This document shows positions 49,001 through 59,055 of a stretch of 64,000 nt of DNA, piece after piece; the first letter of the stretch is position 1, and every line of letters begins with the position of its first letter. The notes beneath the pieces are model-generated. The model did not search any database and was not told the DNA's origin. It was given only the letters and a program-made list of their open reading frames with translations. Both the position numbers and the translations under genes were made by a program. Source of the stretch: Gorsachius magnificus. Lineage: Eukaryota > Chordata > Aves > Pelecaniformes > Ardeidae. The stretch spans positions 153,914,258 through 153,978,257 of the forward strand of contig CM067081.1 of assembly GCA_034008185.1 (NCBI GenBank), given 5' to 3'.

Positions 49001-52000
49001 TAGCAGCTTTCTTGTCAGTGATCAGCAAACAGATTGTCTCCATTAAGTTCCCAGTACATGGGTCTCAAAAACGCTAGGTCAGTCATCACACTTAATATCC
49101 TCAACAGAAGCACTCAGGCTCAAATAGACAAGGGCAAGGTCTTTCCAGACAAAACACGAACATGAAGCAGTTTGCACTGCTTCTGCCCGGACTACACCTG
49201 TCGTGGTGGAACTGAGATTTCAGTCTCCTGTCTTATCAACAAATTATCTCGCCACCAGAACTTTACAGACAGGGAGTAATTACACCTGCAGAAATGGAGG
49301 TCTGGGTAGCTACAGCAGTAACTAGGATTACCCCAACGATAACGCTGCACGGTCCACTGCAACAGCAGCCAGGGCACAAAAGGCACAGTACCCCGGCCGC
49401 AGGCCTCATCCACCCTTCGGCATTTTAGCAAAAGAACACAGATGGCATCATTATAAGGCTTGTCACGTAGAGAGGGCCCACTGGGAAAATCTCAGGAGCC
49501 CTGCACAACCAAGATAAGAGGGAGATTTTAATCTAATTTTATCACTTTAAATGGTATTACCTGTGCTTCTTGGCATGCAGCTCTTCGTAGCAGGTTATCG
49601 CTATTAGGTAAGATAGAAAAGAGAGCAGACATTAGGTTGTCTAAGTTTAAAACAATTCACTCATTTTAAAAATGTAGGTACATACCCTTTTTACACACAC
49701 TTTGACAGCACTAAAATAAAAAAAATACAGGTTCCTTAGGACCTATTTATCATGTTTTAAGGATGAAACACACCCATTTAAGCACACGTGCATAATTTTT
49801 TTCTGTGTGTGCACACAAACACCCTTGCTATAGTAAAGAAAAGCAGAAAACAAAGACCAGGATGCCAAGTGTGCTGAGATTACGTAAGCTATAAGAGACT
49901 GTATAGCTGTGATTTATTTTTAAATTGCTACATAACTGTACTCCAGATCTAAGGCGTGGGTTTTTTTCAATGTTAATGCTGCCTGTTATTTAGACTGAAG
50001 GTACTTACCATTCCGGTAGCATAGAAGGGATTTAGAGTAGACTTAAGTGCAACTTCCATGGACTTACATCTTTGTGCATTATAATTGTGAACTCCTATCT
50101 CTGTCAGTTTGTAAGCCAAACACATGTTAATGCAGCACCTACCACCCACCTAGGTCCGAGCATGGCCTAAAGCAGTAACTTAGAGAGGTGAAAAATCACT
50201 CAATTCACCTAAGTGAAATTTAAAAACATAGAAGAAAATATCAGTATGAGATATGTCACTGATGGTCATTTCAGAAATAAATTCCAGACTAATCCTTGTG
50301 CTTGTCATTGCAAGGTGGCAAGCAGCGAATAGTTGGCAAGCAAACTGAAGACAGAGCTACTGAGTGAGAAACAAAATTCCATCCTTCCCCAGACCAAAAA
50401 ATGCCCTGTTGGCACTTGCAGACAAAACAGGGAGTCCTGTTCTGCAGTGCCCAGTCTCACCTGTCCTCTAGATACCAGACACTCCCCCTCCTTGCTAAAA
50501 TCAAAAAACTCCTTCAGCTTGCCCTTGCTAATACCTGGCAAGACAGTGTATTTTTGTCTCAAAAATATCAAAGAAACCCCAATTATAGTCAGTATACCAA
50601 AATGAATACGCTACACGAATTAAAAGGATTCAAGGTCAACCATGAAAACGAAGTGAATGGGAAAGCAGCACACTCCTGCCACAAAGGTTGGCTCATCAGG
50701 CCAAATCCTGCAATGGAGATGGCAGAAGAGAAGACAAGGCCTTGTTCACACCTCTGGACCCAAACACAAGTGCTATCTATTCAATTCTGTAAGTTTACTG
50801 TATTTCTGTCACTGGAGCTATGTAAGCTACTCTTTTTGGCATCACCAAAATATGCTGCGATGCCACAGAAGGAGAAGTAGGGCCACTTCAGGTGAGATAT
50901 AAAGCTGGGTTCTGAGAAAATACCTCTACAGCAAAAAAAGCCACAGATTTGTTCCTGGTAATAAGAAAAAGACAAAGGAAGAATTCAAGCATGGAAAAAG
51001 AAAATACGTGAATAATACCTCACCAGGACAACAAGTAACTGGAATGTCTAAAAATAATTTCCTCAGAGGCATGCTTTTAACTGTCATGTTTGCTCCTTAA
51101 AACCAAAGGGCTAAGTCATTTGTATTAAGCACCTGAAATATTACTTCGAGGAGCAACAGACTTGTTTTTGATTGTGGTAATATAATGAAAGCACACTAGT
51201 TAAAGTAACTATCTCTGAAAAGATTCATGTTCCAAGCTAAACAACACTGTCACAGCTAATGCCAGTTCAATCAAGACAGGACAACAGGCTAAGCCCACAC
51301 AGCATGCTGAGGGCACGATCCCTCATATAGGGACTTTCCCCTTTGTGACTATGTGTGGCCAGAGCAAATACAAAGCAATTGCAATTTCAATACGTAGAGT
51401 TGAAATATTATGGGGTATCAAGAAAGCCCCACTATCAAATGATGGGTGTGCAGCTGATGTACCTGAGAATTGATGTCCTAACCTTATTAACAAATTCTAA
51501 TCAAATCCATGTTATCTGTTTACTTCACGTTGATGCTATTTTGTTCAGAAGTCAAGCTGTGTCACATCGTCAGCCAGTGTGTTTGCCTGGTGCCCGCAAC
51601 CTTATGCTGCAGTGTTAATCGCCTTTAAAATGGAGTCCAGCACAACTTTTCAAATGCAAGCAAAAGACACTGCGCTCTCTGTCCCAACCTGCGAAGACCC
51701 TGAAAGCAACTGTCAGGGATGCAAGCTTGATTGAGCTCACTGGAGTCTTAACCATAAAAATTAGGCTTGACAGTTTAGATGTCAACATTTAAGCTTATTA
51801 AAGCACTTACAGAAACAGAAAATGTCTACTCAGACACATATAATTTTGGTGTCAAAGGAAAGGTTTAGGTTCTGAGACCAGGAAAACCACTTACTGTCCA
51901 GTAATTTACAGGTGATTTGTCTCATCTCCCCATCAGCACAGCACCCAGAATCCCACGCCATTCCAGCGATACTCCTAGGATTCCCATGATTCAACTATAA

Positions 52001-55000
52001 CATACATTTCAAAGTCATCTGAGTTTGGCTTAAAGATGTCCCAAGTTTGGCTTAAAGATGCCAGGTAACGGGAAAATTTTTATTTCCTTAAAATGTTATG
52101 TCAACACTTAACTATCTTGACACTTAAGAAGCACAAGTGCACTCACAGGGGTGTATCTGTGGGAACAGCAGTCCTCCGCCTGTACCACAGCTCTTGCCTT
52201 TACTCATCTCATATGGCTCACCTGAAGTACCACAAGTGGGTCTGGAAGTCCTCTGGGGGTCATACCAGTTAATAAATATAGCTAGAAAAATGTTAAAAAT
52301 AGCAAAAAGGTAACTTCTTAAAGTCTTCTGTCTCTGTATGTATTAGATTATCAAAATATGGCTGCATACCAGCTCCCAGAGAAGAGGCTTTAATAACAAA
52401 CATAAGATTTGGTTGATTTTTTTGTGTTTTATTGACTTATATTACGTAGTAACAAAGCCTTTTCAACAACACTCGAACACAAGCAGCTGAAGGCTGAGAG
52501 AAATTGCTGCACTGCCTTAAAAAACACACAGAGATTTCTTCTGACTCGCACCATATCCACAGCAAAGTAAAAATCAATTTTTACTTTACATTTTCCCTAA
52601 GGGCTTATATAGACAACTCTGGCCTTAAAGCAAAACAGACACGCAGTATTGTACCTGCTGGCCAACCCTGGGCTGCCTTCCTGCTGTGAGAATAAAGCAT
52701 CACACAGCTTACAATAGGGCCAACTTGCTTAAGCAGTAAAAAACTGGGAGACAGAGAGGAACAAGCAGTAGCAGTGGGGCATGGAAGAGGATTTCTGAAG
52801 CTGAACCCATGGAAAGAACTTCGACTGGTTCGACAAAGGTATTAATCAATCCTGCAAGGCCGGCAGCCACTGCAGCTCAGACTTGTTGGAGGACGGAGAA
52901 GGCTTACACCAAAGCAAGGAACCAGCGCAGAAAAAAAGGAAGAGCAACCACCCAGGGCTCACCACGCACCAGCTGTGTCAGGCTGCCAGAACACGCCAGG
53001 GCTGTGAGAGCCCAACATCCATATGACCTGCCTGAACAGGGGCTGTTCCGACTTCTCTGCTACATCCCCGGCGCAGGACTGGTGGCCACTGCTCCTGTCC
53101 TAACCGTTTTCAGCTAGAATAGGGAATTAACACTCTTACATATAAACACACAGAGCCACACAATTTAGTACGTATGCTCCTCCAGCGGAGACTGCATCCT
53201 CTGCCCAAGTGCCAGCAGAGGCCAGGGCTGAAAGGAGGGCTCCCACAATGAAAGGAGGGCTCCCACGATGAACGCTCAGCCAGGGCAGCAATGAACTTGA
53301 CAAGGAGAAGAGAGCAAACTTGAACCTGAGAAGCTGTTTGAGGCCCGCAGCTGCAGCAAGGGTAAGCCTTCGCCTTAGAGCCAACCAAAGCAACTCCCTT
53401 AAAAGTGACCATACTACAGATGTATAAAGAAGCTCAGGTGTGACCAACCATTTCAAAAAGGGTTATCAGCATTAAATCTAAGACTGTTAAGTACATTCAA
53501 GCAAGAAGAAGCCTAAAAACTCTCCAATTCGGTGTCTGCGTCAAAACACAGCGTTTCAGGAGGAGAAACTTGCCCAAGCTGTGCATATAGGATCAGTCCT
53601 TGAGAGCTGTAACAGAACTCCTAAAAGAGATTTTATCTTAACAGAGAGCTTTTTGGCTGCTTCTACTACAGCAAGAGCACAGCATCCTTTTTGCTGGATA
53701 TTAGCATTTACTTCCAGCTTGGCTTTGGAAGGGCATGAAAGACAAATCTTAGTTTGCATCAGCTTTACTCAAGACTCAGAATATACACTCATTTTTTTTG
53801 ACAAAGTTTTGATGAAATAAAGCCAGCCACTCAGGAGTATATGCAGAAAGGTGACAAAGTGAGTTATCAGTTGGCAAACACGCAGAGACTAACATTCAAA
53901 TTATAGATAACAATAACACTCAGATTACTGGCAAGCAGTCAAAGGCCCAGACGCCTTGCCAGCGTTTTCCATGGAGAAAGTCAATACTTCAACATATAGG
54001 GAGTAAAACTGAGTATCTGAGGAGTCCACTGCCTCAGTACAACATAAAGGGTCCCCAACCTGACAAAGTGACGATCACTTACCCGCTGACACCACTGTAA
54101 CAGTCTGGCCAAATCTGCCAATCAGTTAAACTGATGTCCATTATGCCAGAGATTAAATTTCTGCTGATTTGACATAGCTGATGACTCACTGCACTACCTG
54201 GATATATAAAGAACAGCAGCAGCTCAATTCAGGAGTGGTGACCCAGGACATAAAGGTGAGGGGGGGCTTCCAAACTCAGTCGAAATTTTAAAACAATCAT
54301 ACAGTCTCTTTACTTTATTGGCAATTAACCTAGTGTATATGCTAAAACAGAAGTATGCTACCGTGTATGAGCACGTATCTGACAATCTGCATACCCTCTA
54401 AGCTTTGATCTAGTACATTAAATTCAGTGTCCCTCATACCTGTATGATACTCTACAAATTAAAATTATGCTAATCCATATAAATACATACAAATTATGCT
54501 AATCCAGAGAAATTGAAGGGAGACAACCTCACATGTGACAACGCTGAGTGCTCTCCTTATTTCTCCAGTACTACAAGGGTATTTGCTATCCCCAAAAGAA
54601 AAGCAATGGATTTTGAAAATGTATTCTTTTACGAGAAACAACGGGATTTTAAGGCTCACTAAAGTTTTGTAAGAATACCAATAGGGTTTTAGTTAACAGT
54701 CGCTCAACCAGACACAATGCCTACCATTCTACACATGAAAAACCTTTACCACCTCCTGATCTGTGCCTCTTTTGAAGAGGCACCTTCTGCTATATTATAT
54801 TACACACTTAGAAGGGCCAAATCACAAAAGGGGGGATGGGGAATCAGCACAAGGTTTTCCTCTTTATTCTTCCTGTTCGCCCAAAACCCCCTTACTGTTA
54901 AATCAGTCAGTATTTGAACACACCCGGAGATGAAGAGCTAACACACTGATCCAGAAACTAAATGCTGCATGAACAAAGTATCATACAAGACTGGGCTAAG

Positions 55001-58000
55001 AAGCTCCTCAACCTTTACAGGTATCATCATCCACAACCTTTAGACTACCTCAGCTGTGAACCATTACACTCCAGTGCCCCTCTTTCCTCTACAGCCTATG
55101 GGGCACAAGGGCCTCCACATCAGACCCCACAGCACAGTCTGCAGGGTGCAGAAAGGGGGATGCCCAGGTCCATTTCCAGGTGGGGAAGAGGCACAGGGGA
55201 CAACTCTGGAAAAGGTAACGTTCTTCTTGTCTGTATTTGTCCATGTAGTGTCCTCCAAAGCCTTAAAGAAGTACTCCAGAGCTCTTCTGTCCCTACGGAC
55301 ATGTAGAAGAGTCGCCATTTATTAGCAGGACAGATTTTTACTTACAATGGCTCCACTTAATGCAGGCATCATAGCCTCTGCATCCAAAAGAAGAATGAAC
55401 CTTGAGAAGTCAAAAAAGCAAATTATTTTCTCCTTGCAAGAGAAATATCTTAGAAAATCCACGAGGATGCAAAAACCAAGAAGAAGGATGCAGGATGGGA
55501 AAAAACCCAACCTTTCTTCAGCTGCAGATAAATAAGCAACATCTCAAACAGCTAATTCCAAGAAGTCAGAGGCTAATCTGAACTGATGCTGTGCTAAAGC
55601 AAGCCCCTTCGTCAGAAACTCCAGTGATGCCAAAAACCGAAGCACAAGACTTTGCTAAACCTTTAATCTGTTCTAAAAGGGCAAATATAAGTCTAGTCAA
55701 GTATGCCTCATGCATAGTAATTTAGCCCCCGATGTGGATAACAGCAAGTCTCACAGCCAACACAGCCCTCATTAATCTCTTCAAGTGTTGCCTGCAGCAG
55801 TTCGTGCATGGGGCGAAGGGCACCTCTCATGCTCCCCAGCATAACTGGTACATAAACAAAGAAACCGGGGAGAGAGAACGTATGAAAACACCCCACCAAA
55901 AGCCACTGCCACATTTGGAGGCAAAACAGAAGCTGCAGAGGGGGATCCTGGCCTATTCCCTGCTGTCCAGCAGCCACAAGGTAAGGCCTTCACTGTGCAG
56001 AGTTCCACGAGAGGGCTGCTGAGACCACCTTTGAATTTTCACACTCTTGCCGTCAGGTTCTTCTGTCACTCCTCATTTTTCTATTCCCTGGCTAAAACAG
56101 TCCTCCGCAGAGATCAAGAAATGGCTAAACAGTTGCCACTTTTTCCAATCGGTATTTAAATCTCTGAAAGCAGCACTTTACAGCTCTGCTTCAGCTGTGC
56201 TTCAGTCTACCTGAAAGTCACAGAGAGCTGTTTGTCATCACAGGATTTCCTACCTTGCATTTCTGATGTCTGGTAAGGAAATGCTGCATTTTCCCTTCCA
56301 GATAAAAGGGGAGATTGAAGAATGGCATGGAAACATTTATCTTCCCCACTACATTATCTGGGTTGAAGAACCGTGCCGACACTCAGCGCCAACAACCTCT
56401 CAGCACTGAAATTTAGACACCACAAGTTCCCTTTTTATTTGTTTGCCTTTCATATTTTCCTCCTTATTCACTACCATCTCACCTATGGTAGGCTTCACGT
56501 TCTCCATGATCACAACGTGTTTTCACAGGTACTGCACAGGAAAAGAATACAGCTGAAACCAACAGCACACAGGCACATGAATTCCCAGAAACCACAGGCC
56601 TGAAGGGGTGACTGGCTGTATCTGACGCTGCTCCTAGGCCTCCTGAAGTGCCCACTCTCCATATGCACAAGAGGCAGATTTAGTCTTTTTCTTAATGCTC
56701 TATTTCAGTAGCTCTGTACGGCACCCAGGCCTGACATTGCACTTTGCTGTCATTAGTATCTGTGGCAACAGAAGACCAGTAAAGAGGCCACTTACGCAAG
56801 CAGGGTACCTGGGAAGGTCAGAGGCTGCTCTGCCCCGCCAGCCAGCCCCTCATATGAATGCCACTGAGCAATTTCTTCCTCCTCGTTTTGTATGTTAAGT
56901 TTACTCTTTTGGCTAAGAGGTACCTAGAATGATAGAACTTCAAATAATTACTCCTTCACATTCCACTATTTTATCTGAATTCAAAGTTCAAGTCATCAGA
57001 GGGAAGAGTGGAATGTAAACTCAAGGATCCACTGACATTACATGAAGGCATTAAAAAAAAACCAAAACAAACCCAACCTGTTTAGCTTAAGTACTTCTAC
57101 TTACAACATGGCAGTACAGAATCATAGAACAGTTTGGGTTGGAAGGGACCTTTAAAGGTCATCTAGTCCAACCCCCGCTGCAATAACCAGAGACATCTTC
57201 AACTGGATCAGGTTGCTCAGAGCCCTGTCCAACCTGACCCTGAATGTTTCCAGGGATGGGGCACCTGCCACCTCTCTGGGCAACCCGTTCCAGTGTCTCA
57301 ACACCCTCATCATGAAGAATTTCTTCCTTGTATCTAGTCTGAATTTACCCTCTCTTAGTTTAAAACCATTACTCCTTGTCCTGTCACAGCTGGCCCTACT
57401 AAAAAGATTGTCCCCATCTTTCCTATAGGCCCCCTTTAAGTACTGAAAGGCTGCAATCAGGTCTCCCTGCAGCCTTCTCTTCTCCAGGCTGAACAAGCCC
57501 AACTCTCTCAGCCTTTCTTCTACATACTGTGTACTTCTCTTCTGTCTGTTGGTCTGTGTGGGCATCCACATGAAACCATGACCTTGTTACCACCACTTTC
57601 ATGCAGTTGTTCTCCACCTTACCATAGCCTGCCCTACAATTAGCAAGGAAAATTACAAGGAAATTACATGGGAAATAATGCGGAGGGAGGGGTTTTTTGC
57701 TGTTTGCCCTGCAGTCAACCAAGCCCTAGTGCTTCAGGCAAGAAGTAAGAAACTAAAGCAGATGTACCATTCAAAACAAAGACTGATTTAATGCAAAAGT
57801 CCCTAGGCAAAAGGAAAAAAAGAAGGAAAATATAGCAAACAACATAAACAGATTTATTTTCCTAAGTTTTCCACCTAGGCTTTGGCAGGATTTTAATGTA
57901 AGCAGAAAAGAACACTGCTAAAATCATGAGTTAACGATTAAAAAGATATTAAGTGACAGAATGAACAGCAGCACCAAAAGTAACAATTTGTAAAAATAAT

Positions 58001-59055
58001 CTGGCTATACTTGCTTTTCAGTCAAGTGCATTAAGCATAATCTTAAAGGACAGGGATTAAAATGTAAGCCTAGCTATTTAAAAATTGCGAAGGAGGATTT
58101 CGCTTACTGTACAGAACGTTTGCTCCACAGATAAACGGTGGGAACGACCCCCTGCTAGGCATGGTTTACCTTAGCAGCACCGCTGCTGCAGCGGCTGACG
58201 GGGTCCGGCCAGCCAGGTGGGTGACAGCAGCCACGCGCAGGCACCAGGGAGGCACCGCACATGGCCGCTGCCGGCGTCGCGCCTCAAGACAGACACAAGG
58301 GCTCAGGCGGAAGAAAGCCGGCACCTTCCACGAGGCGTACGGCACCGCCACACAAGGAGAAGGAGGTGGGAAAACCCACGGGCGCACGGCCACCGCGACG
58401 CGACGGCCGCCTTCGCGCGTGGAGTCGGCCCTCCTGTCAGCCGCGTGCCGGGGGCACCACTGGCAGACGCGGGGCCTCCGCGCTCGTTCGCCCTTACGTT
58501 CGCAAAGCGAGCGGACGCCGCGCGCTCGGCTGGCGGCATGTCTTTTAAGTGAGGATGAGAGAAACCTTTCCAGCCGGCACCCAGAGCGATTCAAGCCTCC
58601 CTGACAACGCTTCTGGTTAAAACCACCGCCTGAACCAGCCCCAGGCTTACAGCGGGGCCAAGGCGGGAAGCCCCAAAAAGGCGCGGAGCCTTCCTAAGCG
58701 CCCGGCTGGCGGGGAGGGGAGGGCCACCCCCCCACAAGGGGCCGGAGCCACTCCGAGGGGCGGCCCCCGTTCCTACCGCCGCGAGGGGAGGCGGCCGGCA
58801 GCCAGGGCGGGCGTCCGCGGCGAACAGGGCAGCTGTGCCTTCGCCCTGCGGGGCCGGCCGCTTGCGAAGGCACACGGCCGGGGCGGCGGCCCCGCTCCCC
58901 CGCTCGCCCCCGCCCCGCCGCGGCCCGCCCGCAGCCGGCAGTTACCAGTGCTTCCCATAGAGCCAGTTCCCGCCCCAGCTCAGCAGGCAGACCCCGAACG
59001 TGGTTTTCTTCCAGTGGCTCCTCAGGGTGGCCAGCACCCTCGCCGCCCTGGCCAT
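21929..59055 (-). CDS. AGK: AGK, mitochondrial acylglycerol kinase; fifteen coding exons, frame intact
   Basis: AGK phosphorylates mono- and diacylglycerol to lysophosphatidic and phosphatidic acid. In mitochondria it is also a subunit of the TIM22 carrier translocase, independently of kinase activity; human loss causes Sengers syndrome. Fifteen exons, each with GT-AG ends on the - strand, sum to 1275 nt and 424 residues (human 422). An Arg-rich N-terminus ([17 protein letters not shown]) and hydrophobic segment (about 20-32) fit mitochondrial inner-membrane delivery. The DAGK-type catalytic domain starts near [12 protein letters not shown] (about 68-79) and carries AGGDGTVQE (125-133). Gly129 aligns with human Gly126, whose change abolishes kinase activity. 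IPIGFIPLG (150-158), [19 protein letters not shown] (181-199), TGLRWGS and YWYLGPLK follow, then a variable linker (about 266-300). The C-terminal module ends [17 protein letters not shown]. The start has context GGGCGGCATGG. The largest introns are 1 (9.3 kb), 13 (4.2 kb) and 2 (3.9 kb). Confidence 0.97.
22067..23767 (-). other. AGK: AGK intron 14
   Basis: GTGAGA donor to TACACAG acceptor on the - strand. No repeat or other gene recognised. Confidence 0.85.
23768..23852 (-). CDS. AGK: AGK exon 14
   Basis: Acceptor TTGAACAG, donor GTGAGA. Encodes [20 protein letters not shown] and RCILQLPE (residues 351-379), matching the cysteine-containing C-terminal module of AGK. Confidence 0.96.
24207..24234. 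repeat. Threefold CCTAAGCAA tandem repeat
   Basis: Three head-to-tail units of CCTAAGCAA, the third with one extra C. A short tandem array in AGK intron 13. Confidence 0.9.
26052..26076. repeat. T25 homopolymer
   Basis: Twenty-five consecutive T on the + strand, followed some 40 bases later by ten C (26114-26123). No processed pseudogene or SINE body is recognised beside it. Confidence 0.9.
28073..28143 (-). CDS. AGK: AGK exon 13
   Basis: Acceptor TTTGTATAG, donor GTGAGT. Encodes [20 protein letters not shown] and VNR (residues 328-350), ending with two bases of a glycine codon. Confidence 0.95.
28144..30394 (-). other. AGK: AGK intron 12
   Basis: A 2.25-kb intron. It carries an AT-rich (ATTT)n stretch at about 28.70-28.74 kb. 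Nothing else recognised. Confidence 0.85.
28701..28735. repeat. (ATTT)n simple repeat
   Basis: Imperfect repeats of ATTT/TATTT in AGK intron 12. Not in a mature mRNA, so no ARE role is inferred. Confidence 0.7.
30395..30492 (-). CDS. AGK: AGK exon 12
   Basis: Acceptor ATTTGCAG, donor GTAAGA. Encodes [20 protein letters not shown] and [12 protein letters not shown] (residues 295-327). STIELSI-TRN-QLD is the conserved core. Confidence 0.96.
30493..31595 (-). other. AGK: AGK intron 11
   Basis: GTGAGG to TTTGCAG on the - strand. No repeat or other gene recognised. Confidence 0.85.
31596..31743 (-). CDS. AGK: AGK exon 11
   Basis: Encodes [20 protein letters not shown], then a Pro/Glu-rich linker and [14 protein letters not shown] (residues 246-294). 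This is the largest internal AGK exon (148 nt). The acceptor is weak (AAATCCAAG, purines next to the AG), with a pyrimidine tract about 15 bases upstream. Donor GTGAGG. Confidence 0.96.
31744..33986 (-). other. AGK: AGK intron 10
   Basis: A 2.2-kb intron, AT-rich in the middle. No repeat or other gene recognised. Confidence 0.85.
33987..34044 (-). CDS. AGK: AGK exon 10
   Basis: Acceptor TTTTTTCAG, donor GTAAAG. Encodes [19 protein letters not shown] (residues 226-245). Confidence 0.96.
36072..36636 (+). mobile_element. Solo LTR of an avian endogenous retrovirus, antisense to AGK
   Basis: About 565 bp with the hallmarks of an avian ERV LTR: a 5' end TATCCTGGTTTCGGCTGGG (the usual initial TG appears changed to TA) and a 3' end GGGGTTAAACCACGACA. 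The element has the order U3-R-U5. A palindromic CRE TGACGTCA lies at 36313-36320, a TATA-like TACATAAA at 36328-36335 and an ATTAAA poly(A) signal at 36500-36505. Flanking GGGGG and GGGCG could be a 5-bp target duplication with one mismatch. No internal viral gene is present, so it is a solo LTR left by recombination. It resembles a family abundant in neoavian genomes (Repbase TguLTR5-like, from memory); the class is not resolved here. Confidence 0.85.
36313..36320 (+). promoter_or_regulatory. Palindromic CRE inside the LTR
   Basis: TGACGTCA, the full CREB/ATF site, 8 bp before a TATA-like box in the LTR U3 region. Confidence 0.6.
36704..36783 (-). CDS. AGK: AGK exon 9
   Basis: The acceptor has an unusually pure T17 pyrimidine tract (A17 on +, 36788-36804) before ACAG; donor GTAAGA. 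Encodes [20 protein letters not shown] and AGVKVS (residues 200-225). Confidence 0.97.
36784..37563 (-). other. AGK: AGK intron 8
   Basis: GTAAAA donor to TTTACAG acceptor. No repeat beyond the T17 tract at its 3' end. Confidence 0.85.
37564..37633 (-). CDS. AGK: AGK exon 8
   Basis: Acceptor TTTTTCAG, donor GTAAAA. Encodes [20 protein letters not shown] and QIK (residues 176-199), nearly identical to mammals. Confidence 0.97.
37634..39696 (-). other. AGK: AGK intron 7
   Basis: A 2.1-kb intron. It holds a short imperfect repeat of ATATCCTTG at about 39.37 kb. No gene recognised. Confidence 0.85.
39697..39791 (-). CDS. AGK: AGK exon 7
   Basis: Acceptor ATGTGTCCAG, donor GTAAGT. Encodes [20 protein letters not shown] and [11 protein letters not shown] (residues 145-175). 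The residue after PLG is Lys (159), where I recall Glu in human AGK. A second AG eleven bases into the exon would break the frame and is not used in this model. Confidence 0.95.
39792..41779 (-). other. AGK: AGK intron 6
   Basis: A 2-kb intron with no repeat or other gene recognised. Confidence 0.85.
41780..41812 (-). CDS. AGK: AGK exon 6 (33-nt small exon)
   Basis: Acceptor GTTTTTCAG, donor GTGAGG. Encodes [11 protein letters not shown] (residues 134-144), directly following the GGDGT-containing exon. It is too short to appear as an open frame, but both splice sites and the match are clear. Confidence 0.95.
41813..42770 (-). other. AGK: AGK intron 5
   Basis: GTACTG donor to TTTTTCAG acceptor. 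Nothing else recognised. Confidence 0.85.
42771..42863 (-). CDS. AGK: AGK exon 5, catalytic GGDGT motif
   Basis: Acceptor TTTCTTCAG, donor GTACTG. Encodes [20 protein letters not shown] then [11 protein letters not shown] (residues 103-133). GGDGT at 126-130 is the nucleotide-binding signature of the diacylglycerol/sphingosine kinase fold and is intact. Confidence 0.98.
42864..44202 (-). other. AGK: AGK intron 4
   Basis: A 1.3-kb intron. No repeat or other gene recognised. Confidence 0.85.
44203..44278 (-). CDS. AGK: AGK exon 4
   Basis: Acceptor TTTTTTCTAG, donor GTAAGA. Encodes [20 protein letters not shown] and VTVVK (residues 77-102). Confidence 0.96.
44279..45548 (-). other. AGK: AGK intron 3
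   Basis: A 1.3-kb intron, AT-rich. No gene recognised. Confidence 0.85.
45549..45628 (-). CDS. AGK: AGK exon 3
   Basis: Acceptor TCTCACTTAG, donor GTAAAA. Encodes [20 protein letters not shown] and NPAACK (residues 51-76). NPAACKGKA is the first strand and loop of the kinase domain. Confidence 0.96.
45629..49560 (-). other. AGK: AGK intron 2
   Basis: A 3.9-kb AT-rich intron with a short (TA)n run at about 47.16 kb. No gene recognised. Confidence 0.8.
49561..49600 (-). CDS. AGK: AGK exon 2 (40-nt small exon)
   Basis: Acceptor CTTACCTAATAG, donor GTAATA. Encodes [13 protein letters not shown] (residues 37-50, first residue Cys split with exon 1), identical to the mammalian sequence as I recall it. 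Confidence 0.96.
52022..52060. repeat. Direct repeat of a 17-bp unit, spacing 22
   Basis: AGTTTGGCTTAAAGATG occurs identically at 52022-52038 and 52044-52060. A local duplication in AGK intron 1. Confidence 0.9.
53229..53268. repeat. Tandem duplication of a 20-bp unit
   Basis: Two adjacent 20-bp copies of TGAAAGGAGGGCTCCCACAA differ at one base (19/20), indicating a recent slippage duplication. Confidence 0.92.
54462..54506. repeat. Direct repeat of a 16-bp unit, spacing 29
   Basis: AAATTATGCTAATCCA occurs identically at 54462-54477 and 54491-54506. Each copy contains an octamer-like ATGCTAAT and a TAATCC core. Confidence 0.88.
57118..57525 (-). mobile_element. CR1 LINE, 5'-truncated copy with the ORF2 C-terminus
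   Basis: Read on the - strand, the sequence encodes the C-terminal end of the CR1 ORF2 polyprotein ([37 protein letters not shown], then [10 protein letters not shown]). It is followed by the typical 3' UTR (GGGTTGGACTAGATGACC, CCCTTCCAACCC) and a TCTATGATTCT tail. About 400 bp remain of an element several kb long. It has the same orientation as AGK. The frame is still open across the retained part, suggesting a relatively young copy. Confidence 0.93.
58946..59055 (-). CDS. AGK: AGK exon 1 (coding part)
   Basis: The ATG at 59055 (GGGCGGCATGG, strong Kozak context) encodes [19 protein letters not shown], then [17 protein letters not shown] (residues 1-36), ending with two bases of a Cys codon; donor GTAACT. 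The N-terminus is three residues longer than the human one as I recall it. It is Arg-rich and followed by a hydrophobic stretch, compatible with mitochondrial targeting. Confidence 0.95.

Larger units (their letters stand above)
49601..58945 (-). other. AGK: AGK intron 1
   Basis: A 9.3-kb intron. It contains direct repeats at 52022-52060, 53229-53268 and 54462-54506, a CR1 copy at 57118-57525 and, nearest exon 1, the downstream half of the AGK CpG island (58.15-58.95 kb). Confidence 0.85.

Noticed and set aside
57152..57571. A 139-codon - strand open frame that could be taken for a gene
   Set aside because: It encodes the C-terminus of CR1 ORF2 and belongs to the truncated LINE copy.
58161..58604. 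Open frames of 142-147 codons on both strands beside AGK exon 1
   Set aside because: They lie in the CpG island, overlap on opposite strands and resemble no protein; explained by base composition.
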